Translations under genes and position numbers: made by a program | In this document: piece after piece, positions 42,758 through 51,723 of the stretch | Numbering within the stretch: the stretch's first letter is position 1 | Layout of the letters: each line of letters begins with the position of its first letter | Source of the DNA: Streptomyces ipomoeae 91-03 | GTDB lineage: Bacteria > Actinomycetota > Actinomycetes > Streptomycetales > Streptomycetaceae | Direction of reading: 5' to 3' | DNA length: 64,000 bases | NCBI RefSeq assembly: GCF_000317595.1 | Contig: NZ_AEJC01000056.1 | Span: 1-64,000, forward strand | Notes under the pieces: model-generated | Told to the model about the DNA's origin: nothing | Seen by the model: the letters and a program-made list of their open reading frames with translations, nothing else | The model's database searches: none

Positions 42758-43522
42758 TTGAGCGTTCCGTACGAGACGGCAGCGTACGAGCCACCCGAGT
42801 CGCCCGAGTCTCCGGAGGAGCACCTCGCGCGACTCCTCGGTCGCGCCCTGAACTCCTTCGAACTGCCCGACGAGACGATACGACAGCTCGACAGCGCCCT
42901 CGCGCACGACAGCTCGCTGCACTCCGCGCACTACAGTTCAGGGCTGCACCGGGCGACGTACCGGCACACCTGGCTGCTCGCCGACGGCTCCGCGGTCACG
43001 CTGTGGGAGCTCGTGCACAACACGGCTCCGGGCAGCGACACCCAGCACGAGGTGTACACGGACGACGAGGAGCTGCGGGCCGCCACCGCCCGGCTGCCGC
43101 TGCCCCCGGACACCCCCGACGACTTCGATCTGTCCGACATGGTCGTGGAGCTGACGGCGTTCCCCGAGCCGCGCCACGAGTATGTGCCCGATGACTCGGC
43201 GGACCACGCCCGACGACTGCTGCGGCGCGCGGAGAACCCGGATCCTCCCGGGGACGAGCTCGCCACACTGCTGCTGCGGACCGCGTTCGCACATGAGATC
43301 ACCCAGGCCTTCGGCCGCCCGAGCCGGCTCCGTAGGGGCGGTCGGCCCGGGCTCAGCTTCTCGCTCTACGAGCACGCGTTCCTGCTCACCGACGGGCAGG
43401 AGATCTCTCTGTGGGAGGTCGAGCACACGGCCACGCCGGACGGACGCCATATGTGCGAGGTGTACGCGACGGAGGACGCGGCGCGGGACGCGATGGAGCG
43501 GCACGCGGGGAACAGCGGCTAG
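42758..43522 (+). CDS. DUF6227-type actinomycete protein
   Basis: A 254-residue soluble acidic protein that I recognise as a Streptomyces-specific family (DUF6227). It has two similar halves: HTWLLADGSAVTLWELVHNT...HEVYTDDEELRAA and HAFLLTDGQEISLWEVEHTA...CEVYATEDAARDAM. This suggests an internal duplication of a ~100-residue domain. The TTG start at 42758 has GGGAG upstream. No function known. A shared terminator at 43539-43561 separates it from the next gene. Confidence 0.85.
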   Translation: MSVPYETAAYEPPESPESPEEHLARLLGRALNSFELPDETIRQLDSALAHDSSLHSAHYSSGLHRATYRHTWLLADGSAVTLWELVHNTAPGSDTQHEVYTDDEELRAATARLPLPPDTPDDFDLSDMVVELTAFPEPRHEYVPDDSADHARRLLRRAENPDPPGDELATLLLRTAFAHEITQAFGRPSRLRRGGRPGLSFSLYEHAFLLTDGQEISLWEVEHTATPDGRHMCEVYATEDAARDAMERHAGNSG

Positions 43523-43538
43523 ACGCCGCGGGGCGACA

Positions 43539-43561
43539 GGCCCGGGCCTTCAGGCCCGGCC
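43539..43561. terminator. Convergent terminator overlapping a stop codon
   Basis: GGCCCGGGCC-TTCA-GGCCCGGCC stem-loop. The TTCA loop includes the stop of the 92-residue gene (43550-43552). Confidence 0.6.
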
Positions 43562-43828
43562 GTCGTCGCTGAACCGGCGGGCCAGGAAGGCGAAGGCGTC
43601 CTGTTCCGCCGGGGTCAGTTCCACGTGCTCGACATACGGGCCTTTGCGGCGCTGGTGCGGCAGGCCCCGCAGGCGGTCGCCGCGGCGCCGGGCCAGCTCG
43701 GCGAAGCGCACACGGTGCACCTCGCGGTCCCGGCGCAGTACGCGAACCAGCACGGCCACCCAGATGACCGCCGCTAGGGCGAGGGCGGCGACGCCCACCA
43801 ACTGGAGGATCGACACGTGCTCAGGCAT
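43550..43828 (-). CDS. Small membrane protein, one N-terminal helix
   Basis: A 92-residue protein. MPEHVSILQLVGVAALALAAVIWVAVLVRVLRRDRE places one helix at residues ~7-29, followed by a basic cytoplasmic tail (HRVRFAELARRRGDRLRGL) and a conserved-looking C-terminus (VEHVELTPAEQDAFAFLARRFSDD). The ATG at 43828 follows TGGAGG at short spacing. No family is recognised. Confidence 0.7.
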   Translation of the reverse strand: MPEHVSILQLVGVAALALAAVIWVAVLVRVLRRDREVHRVRFAELARRRGDRLRGLPHQRRKGPYVEHVELTPAEQDAFAFLARRFSDDGRA

Positions 43829-43976
43829 GCCCTCCAGTAGACACCACCGATGGGGACTTTGTGCCCGAACCGTGACGTATCTCGCAGGTGCGGCGTACAA
43901 GTCACAGGGGTTGTAAAGGCGCCCAAAGGGGCGCGCGGGACGTGAACCCCGCGCGCGAACGCGTACGGGCACCGTG

Positions 43977-44041
43977 TACGGCCGCAGCCCTCTGTACGAG
44001 ACGCCTACGGCCGCAGCCTCTGGACGAGAGCTGCGGCCGTA
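43977..44041 (-). terminator. Duplicated/alternative hairpin downstream of fruA
   Basis: TACGGCCGCAGC occurs twice (43977-43988 and 44006-44017), and its complement GCTGCGGCCGTA once (44030-44041). Either copy can pair with the complement; the nearer one makes a 12-bp stem with a 12-nt loop. This would end the fru transcript. Confidence 0.75.
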
Positions 44042-44063
44042 CGGATCGGGATATGGGGTGGGT

Positions 44064-46154
44064 TCAGGCCGCGACCGGCTGCTTGGACTCGGTCCTGGCG
44101 GGGGCGGGCGCGGAGTCGGATGCCGTGCCCGGCTGGATCTTGCGCATGCCCTTCAGGACGATGACCAGGCCGGCCGTGACCGCCGTACCGACCGCGATGG
44201 CCAGCAGGTACAGGAACGGCTTGCCGATCAGGAAGGTGACCCAGATGCCGCCGTGCGGGGCGCGCAGGGTCGAGCCGAACGCCATGGTCAGCGCGCCGGT
44301 GACCGCGCCGCCCGCCATGGAGGCGGGGATCACGCGCAGCGGGTCGGCCGCCGCGAACGGGATCGCGCCCTCGGAGATGAAGGAGGCGCCGAGCACCCAG
44401 GCCGCCTTGCCGTTCTCGCGCTCGGCGGTGGTGAACAGCTTCTTGCGGACCGTCGTCGCGAGGGCCATGCCCAGCGGGGGGACCATGCCGGCGGCCATGA
44501 CCGCCGCCATGATCTTCATCGCCGAGTCGCTGGGGTTCTGCACCGCGATACCGCCGGTGGCGAAGGCGTACGCGACCTTGTTGACCGGGCCGCCCAGGTC
44601 GAAGCACATCATCAGGCCGAGCAGAACACCGAGCAGAACGGCGTTGGTGCCGGAGAGGCCGCTCAGCCAGTCCGTCATGCCCTTCTGTGCCTCGGAGATG
44701 GGCTTGCCGATCACCACCAGCATCAGGAAGCCGACGACCATGGACGAGAGCAGCGGGATCACGACCACCGGCATGATGCCGCGCAGCACCGGCGGGATCT
44801 TGATCCGCTGGATACCGAGGACGACGGCACCGGCGATCAGACCGGCGGCCAGGCCACCGAGGAAACCGGCGTTGATGTTGGCGGCGATCATGCCGCCGAC
44901 GAAGCCGGGTACGAGACCGGGCCGGTCCGCCATGCCGTACGCGATGTAGCCGGCGAGGACGGGGATCAGGAAACCGAAGGCGACGACGCCGATCTGGAAC
45001 AGCAGCGCGGCCCAGCTGTCGACCTGGAGCCAGTCGAAGTGCTCGGTGACCGGCTTGGCCTTGTTGATCTCCCAGCCGCCGATCGCGAACCCGAGGGCGA
45101 TGAGCAGACCGCCCGCCGCGACGAACGGGACCATGTAGCTCACGCCGGACATCAGCCACTTGCGCAGCTTGGTGCCGTAGCCCTCGCCGGGCTCGCCCGA
45201 GCGTTCGACGGGGGTGCCCGGTCGCGCGGCGGCCGTGACCTCGCCGCGCGCGGCCTTCTCCCGTACCTCGGCGATCAGTTCGGCGGGACGGTTGATGCCT
45301 GCCTTGACACCGACGTCGACCGTGGGCTTGCCGGCGAACCGGTCCTTCTCCCGTACGGGCACGTCGTGGGCGAAGACCACGCCGTCGGCGGCTGCGATGA
45401 CCGCCGGGTCGAGCCGGGTGAAACCGGCCGAGCCCTGCGTCTCGACAACGAGTTCGACGTCCCCGGCGTCCCGGCCGGCCTTCTCCAACGACTCGGCGGC
45501 CATGTAGGTGTGCGCGATACCGGTGGGGCAGGAGGTGACGGCGACGATACGGAACGGGCGGGCGCCGGGGGCGGAAGCCGGGGCGGGCTCGTCGGGCTCG
45601 TCGGTGGCGCCCGGCGCCGGGGTGGTGCTGCCGACCGCGGCGGCGTCGGGGGAGGCCGTTTCGCCCGACGCCGCCGCGGAGTCTTCGGTGTCCTCGCCGG
45701 CGTCCTCGCCGGCGTCCTCGCCCCGGATGAGCGCGGCGGCGCGGGTCGCGTCGTCCACCGAGCGCAGCGCGTCCGTGAACTCGGTGTTCATCAGCTGGCG
45801 GGCGAGGGACGACAGGATCGTGAGGTGGGCGTCGTCGGCGCCGGCCGGGGCGGCGATCAGGAAGATCAGGTCGGCGGGACCGTCGGCCGCGCCGAAGTCG
45901 ATACCGGCGGCGCTGCGGCCGAAGGCCAGGGTCGGCTCGGTGACGTGTTCGCTGCGGCAGTGCGGGATGCCGATGCCGCCGTCGAGGCCGGTCGGCATCT
46001 GGGCCTCACGGGCGGCGACGTCGGCGAGGAAGCCGTCCAGGTCGGTGACCCGGCCCTTCGCCACCATGCGCTCGGCGAGGGCACGCGCCGCCGCTTCCTT
46101 CGTCTCGGCGGACAGGTCGAGGTCGACCAGGTCCGCGGTGATCATCTCGCTCAT
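44064..46154 (-). CDS. fruA: Fructose PTS permease, EIIABC
   Basis: A 696-residue fusion that imports fructose as fructose-1-phosphate. IIA comes first (phospho-His H65 in GIGIPHCRSEH). After an acidic/Ala-rich linker (145-200, built on GEDAGEDAGED repeats) comes IIB with phospho-Cys C209 in VTSCPTGIAHTYMAAESL. IIC is a ~360-residue membrane domain beginning VSYMVPFVAAGGLLIALGFAIGGWEI. Domain order A-B-C is as in other actinomycetes. It lies 201 bp downstream of fruK. Confidence 0.95.
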   Translation of the reverse strand: MSEMITADLVDLDLSAETKEAAARALAERMVAKGRVTDLDGFLADVAAREAQMPTGLDGGIGIPHCRSEHVTEPTLAFGRSAAGIDFGAADGPADLIFLIAAPAGADDAHLTILSSLARQLMNTEFTDALRSVDDATRAAALIRGEDAGEDAGEDTEDSAAASGETASPDAAAVGSTTPAPGATDEPDEPAPASAPGARPFRIVAVTSCPTGIAHTYMAAESLEKAGRDAGDVELVVETQGSAGFTRLDPAVIAAADGVVFAHDVPVREKDRFAGKPTVDVGVKAGINRPAELIAEVREKAARGEVTAAARPGTPVERSGEPGEGYGTKLRKWLMSGVSYMVPFVAAGGLLIALGFAIGGWEINKAKPVTEHFDWLQVDSWAALLFQIGVVAFGFLIPVLAGYIAYGMADRPGLVPGFVGGMIAANINAGFLGGLAAGLIAGAVVLGIQRIKIPPVLRGIMPVVVIPLLSSMVVGFLMLVVIGKPISEAQKGMTDWLSGLSGTNAVLLGVLLGLMMCFDLGGPVNKVAYAFATGGIAVQNPSDSAMKIMAAVMAAGMVPPLGMALATTVRKKLFTTAERENGKAAWVLGASFISEGAIPFAAADPLRVIPASMAGGAVTGALTMAFGSTLRAPHGGIWVTFLIGKPFLYLLAIAVGTAVTAGLVIVLKGMRKIQPGTASDSAPAPARTESKQPVAA

Positions 46155-46331
46155 CGCGGGCTCCTTCGCACGCGTATCGCCCGGGGGGTGTGGTGGGCGG
46201 GGGTGGGGACGTGGGTGTGGGGGGCGCGGGCCGTTGGGGCCGACAGGGTGCGGGGCGGGGCGGTGGCGGGTAACGCGGAGTACCGCGGCTTCGGGGCCGA
46301 CTCCGGGGAGGCAGATCGAAGATTCGTTCGC

Positions 46332-46359
46332 GACACCGTCCTCATGACACCGTCCTCAT
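46332..46359 (-). repeat. 14-bp tandem repeat across the fruK stop
   Basis: GACACCGTCCTCAT twice in tandem (46332-46345, 46346-46359). The fruK stop codon (46356-46358) is in the second unit. The repeat also creates an ATG that opens a short spurious frame. Confidence 0.9.
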
Positions 46360-47318
46360 GACGCCGGCTCCCTCAGCACCCGGTCCACCGGCACCTCCGC
46401 CGTCACCGTCACCGCGGCCGGATCCAGGTCGGCCGGGGTCGGCATGACGCTGCCGGGCAGTTGTACGGCGGCGGCGCCGTGCGCGACGGCGGAGGCGAGG
46501 GCTTCGGGACCGTTGCCGCCGGCGATGAGGAAGCCGGCCAGCGACGAGTCACCCGCCCCCACGTTGCTGCGTACGACATCCACGCGGGCGCTGCCGAACC
46601 AGGTGCCCGAGGCGTTCACCAGGACCTGGCCGTCGGCGCCGAGGCTGGCGAGTACCGCGCCGGCGCCCATCTCGCGGAGTTCCTCGGCGGCCTTGACGGC
46701 GTCGCCGACCGTGGCGAGGGGGCGTCCCACGGCTTCGGCCAGTTCCTCGGCGTTGGGCTTGACCACGTCCGGGCGCTCACGCAGGGCCGCCAGCAGGGCC
46801 GGGCCGGAGGTGTCCAGTGCGATGCGGGCGCCCGCCTCGTGCGTACGGGCGACGAGTTCCGCGTACCAGGAGGGGGCGAGGCCGCGCGGGAGGCTGCCGC
46901 AGCAGGCGATCCAGGCGGCGTCGACGGACTGGGCACGGACGGTCTCCAGGAGGAGTTCCTGCTCGGCGGCCGACAGTTCCGGGCCGGGTGCGTTGATCTT
47001 CGTCAGAACGCCGTCGGCCTCCGCGAGGGCGATGTTCGACCGGGTCGCCCCGGCCACCGGCACCCGCGCCACCTCGATCCCCTGCGCGTCGAGCAGATCC
47101 GCGACCAGCGCGCCCGGCGCCCCGCCCAGCGGCAGTACGGCGACGGTGCGCTGTCCGGCGGCGGCGACCGCGCGGGAGACGTTGACGCCCTTGCCGCCCG
47201 GGTCCATGCGTTCGCCGGTGGCCCGGATGACCTCCCCGCGGTCGAGGGAGGGGACCTCGTAGGTGCGGTCGAGGGAGGGGTTCGGGGTGACGGTGAGGAT
47301 CATGCGCACTCGTTTCAT
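46356..47318 (-). CDS. fruK: 1-phosphofructokinase
   Basis: A 320-residue PfkB-family kinase converting fructose-1-phosphate to fructose-1,6-bisphosphate. ILTVTPNPSLDRTYEV begins the fold; GGKGVNVSRAVAAAG and the C-terminal GAGDSSLAGF (anion hole and catalytic Asp) are intact. The ATG at 47318 overlaps the fruR stop (ATGA); an ATG at 47303 (MILTVTPN, the usual family N-terminus) is equally possible. Middle gene of fruR-fruK-fruA. The stop lies in a 14-bp tandem duplication. Confidence 0.94.
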   Translation of the reverse strand: MKRVRMILTVTPNPSLDRTYEVPSLDRGEVIRATGERMDPGGKGVNVSRAVAAAGQRTVAVLPLGGAPGALVADLLDAQGIEVARVPVAGATRSNIALAEADGVLTKINAPGPELSAAEQELLLETVRAQSVDAAWIACCGSLPRGLAPSWYAELVARTHEAGARIALDTSGPALLAALRERPDVVKPNAEELAEAVGRPLATVGDAVKAAEELREMGAGAVLASLGADGQVLVNASGTWFGSARVDVVRSNVGAGDSSLAGFLIAGGNGPEALASAVAHGAAAVQLPGSVMPTPADLDPAAVTVTAEVPVDRVLREPAS

Positions 47319-48076
47319 ACACACAGCACTTCGGTGCCGCCGCGCTCGATGGCAGCCGCGTCGTCGGGGCTCAGCCCGCTGTCGGTGATCAGCAGGTCCA
47401 CGTCGCCGAGGTCGGCGAAGCGGGCGAAGTGCTCCTGGCCGCTCTTGGAGGAGTCGGCGAGCAGTACGACACGGCGGGCGGCGGCCACGGCCGCGCGCTT
47501 GACGGCGGCTTCGGCGAGGTCGGGGGTGGTCAGGCCATGGTCGACGGAGAAACCGTTGGCGGCCACGAACAGGACGTCGGCGCGGATCTCGCCGTAGGCC
47601 CTCAGCGCCCAGGCGTCCACGGCGGCGCGCGTACGGTGGCGGACCCGGCCGCCGACCAGATGGAGCTGGATGCCCGGGTGGTCGGCGAGGCGGGCCGCGA
47701 TCGGAAGGCTGTGGGTGACCGCCGTGAGCGTCGCCTCCAGCGGGATCGCGGCGGCGAGGCGGGCGACGGTCGTACCGGCGTCGAGGACGACCGTGCCGTC
47801 GTTCGGCAGTTCGGCGAGGGCGGCGTGGGCGATACGGTCCTTCTGGTCGGCCGCCGTGCCCTCGCGCTCGGCGAGGTCGGGCTCGAAGTCCAGTCGGCCG
47901 GCCGGGATGGCACCGCCGTGCACACGCTGGACGAGTCCGGCGCGGTCCAGCGCCTTCAGATCCCGCCGGATCGTCTCCGCAGTGACCTGGAACTCCTCCG
48001 CCAGCGACACCACGTCCACCCGGCCGCCGTCCCGGGCCAGTCGAAGGATCTCCTGCTGCCGCTCCGGTGCGTACAT
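47315..48076 (-). CDS. fruR: DeoR-family repressor of the fructose operon
   Basis: A 253-residue DeoR/GlpR regulator. It has a winged HTH (VDVVSLAEEFQVTAETIRRDLKALDRAGLVQRVHGGA, residues ~20-56) and a sugar-phosphate-binding DeoRC domain (VVLDAGTTVARLAAAI, LLADSSKSGQEHF). The ATG at 48076 has GGAGGTG upstream. First gene of the fru operon, overlapping fruK. Most likely senses fructose-1-phosphate. An inverted repeat GATGCCCGA (48095-48103) / TCGGGCATC (48156-48164) flanks the promoter. Confidence 0.93.
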   Translation of the reverse strand: MYAPERQQEILRLARDGGRVDVVSLAEEFQVTAETIRRDLKALDRAGLVQRVHGGAIPAGRLDFEPDLAEREGTAADQKDRIAHAALAELPNDGTVVLDAGTTVARLAAAIPLEATLTAVTHSLPIAARLADHPGIQLHLVGGRVRHRTRAAVDAWALRAYGEIRADVLFVAANGFSVDHGLTTPDLAEAAVKRAAVAAARRVVLLADSSKSGQEHFARFADLGDVDLLITDSGLSPDDAAAIERGGTEVLCV

Positions 48077-48094
48077 GTCCGTTCACCTCCGACC

Positions 48095-48164
48095 GATGCC
48101 CGATTCTGTGGTTTCGCCTGGAGGCTACGCCCGGATTTCCGAAAAGTAAACAGGTTCGGGCATC
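48095..48164. promoter_or_regulatory. fruR promoter region with inverted repeat
   Basis: GATGCCCGA and TCGGGCATC, perfect complements separated by 52 bp, flank an AT-richer core (TTTCCGAAAAGTAAA at 48137-48151). Could be a looping operator or promoter. Inferred. Confidence 0.35.
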
Positions 48165-48210
48165 AGATGGGCACGAACGGGCGCCGGCCGCACCCCGGTG
48201 ATGAACCGAC

Positions 48211-49890
48211 TCAGCGTTGCCGCGTACCTCCCCCCGGCAGCGCGAACATCAGCAAGAAGATCGTCAGCAGTACCGCGGCCACCCAGCCAAGGGCGTATTC
48301 GAAGGCGTTGACGAAGGCGGGGCCGATTTGGGCGGGGCGGAGGTGGTCGTCCGTGGGGCCGAAGAAGACTACGGCGACCAGGCCGAGGCCGAGGGCGTTG
48401 CCCATTTGCTGGACCGTGCTGATCAGGCCGGACGCGGAGCCGGCGTGTTCGCGTGGGACCTCGGAGAGGATCGCGTCGGTCAGCGGGGCGACGACGAGGC
48501 CCATGCCCGCGCCCATCACGATCAGCGGGAGCGCCATCTGCCAGGGGGTGATGGCGAGGCCGTACCGTTCGGACTCCCACAGGTACAGCAGCACACCGGT
48601 GGCCATGAGCAGCGCGCCCGCCTGGAGGACCTTGCGGCCGAAGCGGGGCACGAGTTGCTGGACCGAGACTCCGGCCGCGATCGAGACCGACACGGAGAAC
48701 GGGATGCCGGTCAGACCGGCCCGCAGGATGCTCCAGCCGAGGCCGGTCTGCAGATAGAGCGTCCAGACGAGGAAGAAGACGCCGAGGGCGATGCCGAAGA
48801 CGGTCTGCACGGCGATGCCCGCCGCGAAGCTCTTCACCTTGAAGAGGGACAGTTCGATCAGTGGGGACCCGTCGCGCACCGTCTTGCGCCGCTCGTACGC
48901 CACCAGCGCCGCGAACACCACCGGCGAGCCCGCCATCGAGACGTACCCCCACAGCGGCCAGTCCAGATCGTGGCCCCGGGTGAGCGGGTAGAGCAGCATC
49001 AGCAGACCGAGGATGACCAGGGCGACGCCCACGAGGTCCAGCTTCAGGGCGTGCGGGGCCTTGGACTCGGTGATGAAACGGCGGCCCAGGATCAGGCCCG
49101 CGACACCGACCGGGAGGTTGATCAGGAAGATCGCCCGCCAGCCGAGGCCGAAGAGGTCCCACTCGGTGAGCAACGCGCCGAGCAGGGGGCCGGAGACGGC
49201 TCCCAGGCCGACGATCGCGCCGAACAGCCCGAACACCTTGCCGCGCTCGTGCGCCGGGAACGTCGCGTGCACGATCGACAGCACCTGCGGCACCATCAGC
49301 GCGGCGGTCGCGCCCTGCGCGATCCTCGCCGCGACCAGCATCTCCGGGTTCGCGGCGAGGCCGCAGAGCGCGGAGGTGAGGGTGAAGCCGCCGACGCCCA
49401 GGAGGAAGAGCCACTTGCGGCCGTGGATGTCGCCCAGCCTGCCGCCGGTGACGAGGCCTGCGGCGAAGGCGAGGGCGTAGCCGGCGGTGATCCATTGGAT
49501 CTGGCTGAACGTGGCGCCTGCGCTCCGCTCGATGGACGGGATGGCGATGTTGACGATGGTTACGTCGACCAGGTCCATGAAGGCGGCGGTCATGACGATG
49601 GCCAGGGCGATCCATCGGCGGCGGTCGGCTTCGCCGGGTCGGGTTCCGCCGGGTCGGGTTCCGCCGGAGAGGGCTGGATCGAGCGCCGTTGGGGTGACCG
49701 CCTTCGGGGCACTGCGAGTCGCTTGTGGCTGGTGGCGCCCGCCTGGCGGAGCCGCAGACGTCGCAGCCCCGAGCCCCTTTGAGGCGTGGGTGTGGGGCGG
49801 CGTTTCGAAGTGGGGGTCGTCCGAGGTCGTGTCCAAGGCCGTGTCCAAGGCCGTGTCCGCGCTCGACGTCATGTGTCCGCTTGAGGTCAT
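48211..49890 (-). CDS. MFS drug exporter, DHA2 (14-TMS) type
   Basis: A 559-residue EmrB/QacA-type proton antiporter with 14 predicted helices. The first ~85 residues are a long Ser/Thr/Pro tail including small repeats (ALDTALDT, GGTRPGGTRPG). The helix block begins WIALAIVMTAAFMDLVDVTIVNIAIPSI with the motif-1 V-I-V-N-I-A. The start is unclear: ATGs at 49890 and 49872 and a TTG at 49911 are in frame, none with a ribosome site. Divergent from a WYL regulator that probably controls it. Substrate unknown. Confidence 0.9.
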   Translation of the reverse strand: MTSSGHMTSSADTALDTALDTTSDDPHFETPPHTHASKGLGAATSAAPPGGRHQPQATRSAPKAVTPTALDPALSGGTRPGGTRPGEADRRRWIALAIVMTAAFMDLVDVTIVNIAIPSIERSAGATFSQIQWITAGYALAFAAGLVTGGRLGDIHGRKWLFLLGVGGFTLTSALCGLAANPEMLVAARIAQGATAALMVPQVLSIVHATFPAHERGKVFGLFGAIVGLGAVSGPLLGALLTEWDLFGLGWRAIFLINLPVGVAGLILGRRFITESKAPHALKLDLVGVALVILGLLMLLYPLTRGHDLDWPLWGYVSMAGSPVVFAALVAYERRKTVRDGSPLIELSLFKVKSFAAGIAVQTVFGIALGVFFLVWTLYLQTGLGWSILRAGLTGIPFSVSVSIAAGVSVQQLVPRFGRKVLQAGALLMATGVLLYLWESERYGLAITPWQMALPLIVMGAGMGLVVAPLTDAILSEVPREHAGSASGLISTVQQMGNALGLGLVAVVFFGPTDDHLRPAQIGPAFVNAFEYALGWVAAVLLTIFLLMFALPGGGTRQR

Positions 49891-50005
49891 GGGGCGACCG
49901 CAGGAAGCCAATAGGTCAGATCCGGTCCTAGTTGTGCGGCATCCTCTGGCTCATGACGACTACACACAGGGCAACCCGCGAAACGCGCGCCGGAAGGCGG
50001 ATCTC

Positions 50006-50983
50006 ATGACCACCGACACACCCGCCCGGCTGCTTCAGCTCCTCTCGCTCCTCCAGACGCCCCGGGAGTGGCCCGGTGGTGAGTTGGCGGATCGGCTCGG
50101 AGTGTCCCGGCGTACCGTTCGGCGGGACATCGATCGGTTGCGTGAGCTGGGGTATCCGGTGCAGGCGACCAAGGGGGCCGACGGCGGTTATCGGCTGGTG
50201 GCCGGGAAGGCCATGCCGCCGCTCGTGCTCGACGACGAGGAGGCCGTGGCGATCGCGGTCGGGCTGCGGGCCGGGGCCGGGCACGCCGTGGAGGGCGTGG
50301 ACGAGGCCTCCGTACGGGCGCTCGCCAAGCTCGAACAGGTGCTCCCCTCTCGGCTACGGCACCGGGTGTCCACGCTCCAGGCCGCCACCACTCCCCTGAC
50401 CAGCGGCGACGGTGCGACCGTCGCGCCCGAGACACTCACCGTGATGGCCTCGGCGGTCGCCGGCCAGGAACATCTCCGCTTCGCCTACCGCTCCGGCGAC
50501 GGCACCGAATCACGGCGCCACTGCGAGCCGTACCGGCTCGTCTCGACCGGCCGCCGCTGGTATCTCGTCGCCTACGACCTCGACCGCGCCGACTGGCGCA
50601 CCTTCCGCGTCGACCGGGTCGAGGAGCCCTTCGCCACCGGCGCCCGGTTCACGCCGCGCGAGCTGCCGACGGGGAGCGCGGCGGAGTATCTGAGGCAGTC
50701 GATGTACCGGCGGCAGGAGGCGTACGACTTCGACGTCACCTTCGCCGCGCCCGCCGAGTTCATCGCGGCCCGGCTCCCCCGCTGGCTGGGCACGCCCGAA
50801 CCCCTCGACGACCACAGCTGCCGCCTCCGCGCCTCCACCGGCGATGCCGTGGAGTGGCTGGCGGTACGCCTCGCCGTCGTCGACTGCGAGTTCACGGTGC
50901 ACGAACCGCCGGAACTGATCGGGTTCGTACGGGAGTTGGGCGCCCGCCTGACCCGGGCGGCGGCGGGCGACGCCGAGCAGTGA
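50006..50983 (+). CDS. WYL-domain HTH regulator
   Basis: A 325-residue YafY/DeoR-like regulator. It has an HTH_11 N-terminus (GGELADRLGVSRRTVRRDIDRLRELGYPVQ, residues ~21-50), a WYL domain (residues ~155-230) with the family's ligand segment RFAYRSGDGTESRRHCEPYRLVSTGRRWYLVAYD, and a C-terminal WCX extension. The ATG at 50006 has GGAAGG. WYL proteins often sense nucleic acids or second messengers. Here it is divergent from an MFS exporter, so a drug-response role is more likely. A strong hairpin at 51037-51082 follows. Confidence 0.92.
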   Translation: MTTDTPARLLQLLSLLQTPREWPGGELADRLGVSRRTVRRDIDRLRELGYPVQATKGADGGYRLVAGKAMPPLVLDDEEAVAIAVGLRAGAGHAVEGVDEASVRALAKLEQVLPSRLRHRVSTLQAATTPLTSGDGATVAPETLTVMASAVAGQEHLRFAYRSGDGTESRRHCEPYRLVSTGRRWYLVAYDLDRADWRTFRVDRVEEPFATGARFTPRELPTGSAAEYLRQSMYRRQEAYDFDVTFAAPAEFIAARLPRWLGTPEPLDDHSCRLRASTGDAVEWLAVRLAVVDCEFTVHEPPELIGFVRELGARLTRAAAGDAEQ

Positions 50984-51036
50984 GGGACAGGGAAGGGACA
51001 GGGAAGGGGGACGGCTGAGGGGACGGCTGAGAAAAG

Positions 51037-51082
51037 GAGCCGGGCTCCGGCGCCGGGGGGGGGAGGCGCCGAAGCCCGGCTC
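51037..51082 (+). terminator. Terminator of the WYL regulator gene
   Basis: GAGCCGGGCTCCGGCGCC pairs with GGCGCCGAAGCCCGGCTC (18 bp, one wobble) around a G-rich loop. Located 54 bp past the stop. Confidence 0.85.
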
Positions 51083-51613
51083 TGGGAGAGTCCCGGCACT
51101 GGGGGGAGAGCGTCGGGACTCGGCTTCGGTGGGTCGGCTCAGTTTCGGTGAGTCGCTCAGTCCAGTCGACTCACCGGGTGGCGTGGCTCAGTGGACTTCG
51201 TCTGACTTCGTGACTTCGGCTGACCTGATCCGACTTCGCGGCGGCGCCCTCGACTCCCCGACACACGGACTCCTCTCGCACGGACTCCTCCCGGACTTCC
51301 GGGTCCCGGGCCGTGCGGCTCCGGGCCGGTGAAGTCAGTGGGCCCGGAAGTCTTGTGCCCCGGGATCGGGGGGTTGAAGCGACGTAGTACAGCCAAGCTG
51401 TGGCCGACGTACGACGGTACGGCAGCGCCGACGTACGACGGGGTCCGATGCATGACGGACCCTCACGCGACGGGAAGGCCGAGGCGCCACTTACCCGTCA
51501 CACGACGGGGCCGAGGCGTGGCGTACCGTCACCCTCGCACGGCACGACAGACACGGCACAGGACGGCACCACGGCACGGGACGACACCACGGCACCTCTC
51601 GCGTGTCACCGCG

Positions 51614-51651
51614 CCACCGCGTCCGCCGTACTCACGGCTCCGACGCGGTGG
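51614..51651 (-). terminator. Inverted repeat downstream of hrdD
   Basis: CCACCGCGTC-N18-GACGCGGTGG, a perfect 10-bp stem about 70 bp past the hrdD stop. A third copy of the arm (GCCACCGCGTC, near 51659) could compete. Confidence 0.6.
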
Positions 51652-51723
51652 TTCCGACGCCACCGCGTCCGCGCGTCCCTGTCCCGCCCCGTCTCACCCA
51701 ACGCGGCCCAGCGCCTCCCCGTG

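Larger units (their letters stand above)
50984..51723. other. 740-bp gap between WYL gene and hrdD
   Basis: Not supported as coding. It holds the WYL terminator (51037-51082), short repeats of the type TGACTTCG (~51187-51240) and ACGGCAC (~51540-51600), and the hrdD terminator (51614-51651). The sequence is rich in simple repeats. Confidence 0.6.

Noticed and set aside
46151..46345. A 64-codon frame between fruK and fruA
   Set aside because: Start created by the 14-bp duplication; Pro/Ala/His-rich sequence without ribosome site or similarity.
50984..51723. Genes in the 740-bp gap before hrdD
   Set aside because: Open frames there are repeat-derived, lack ribosome sites and codon bias, and lie between two terminators.
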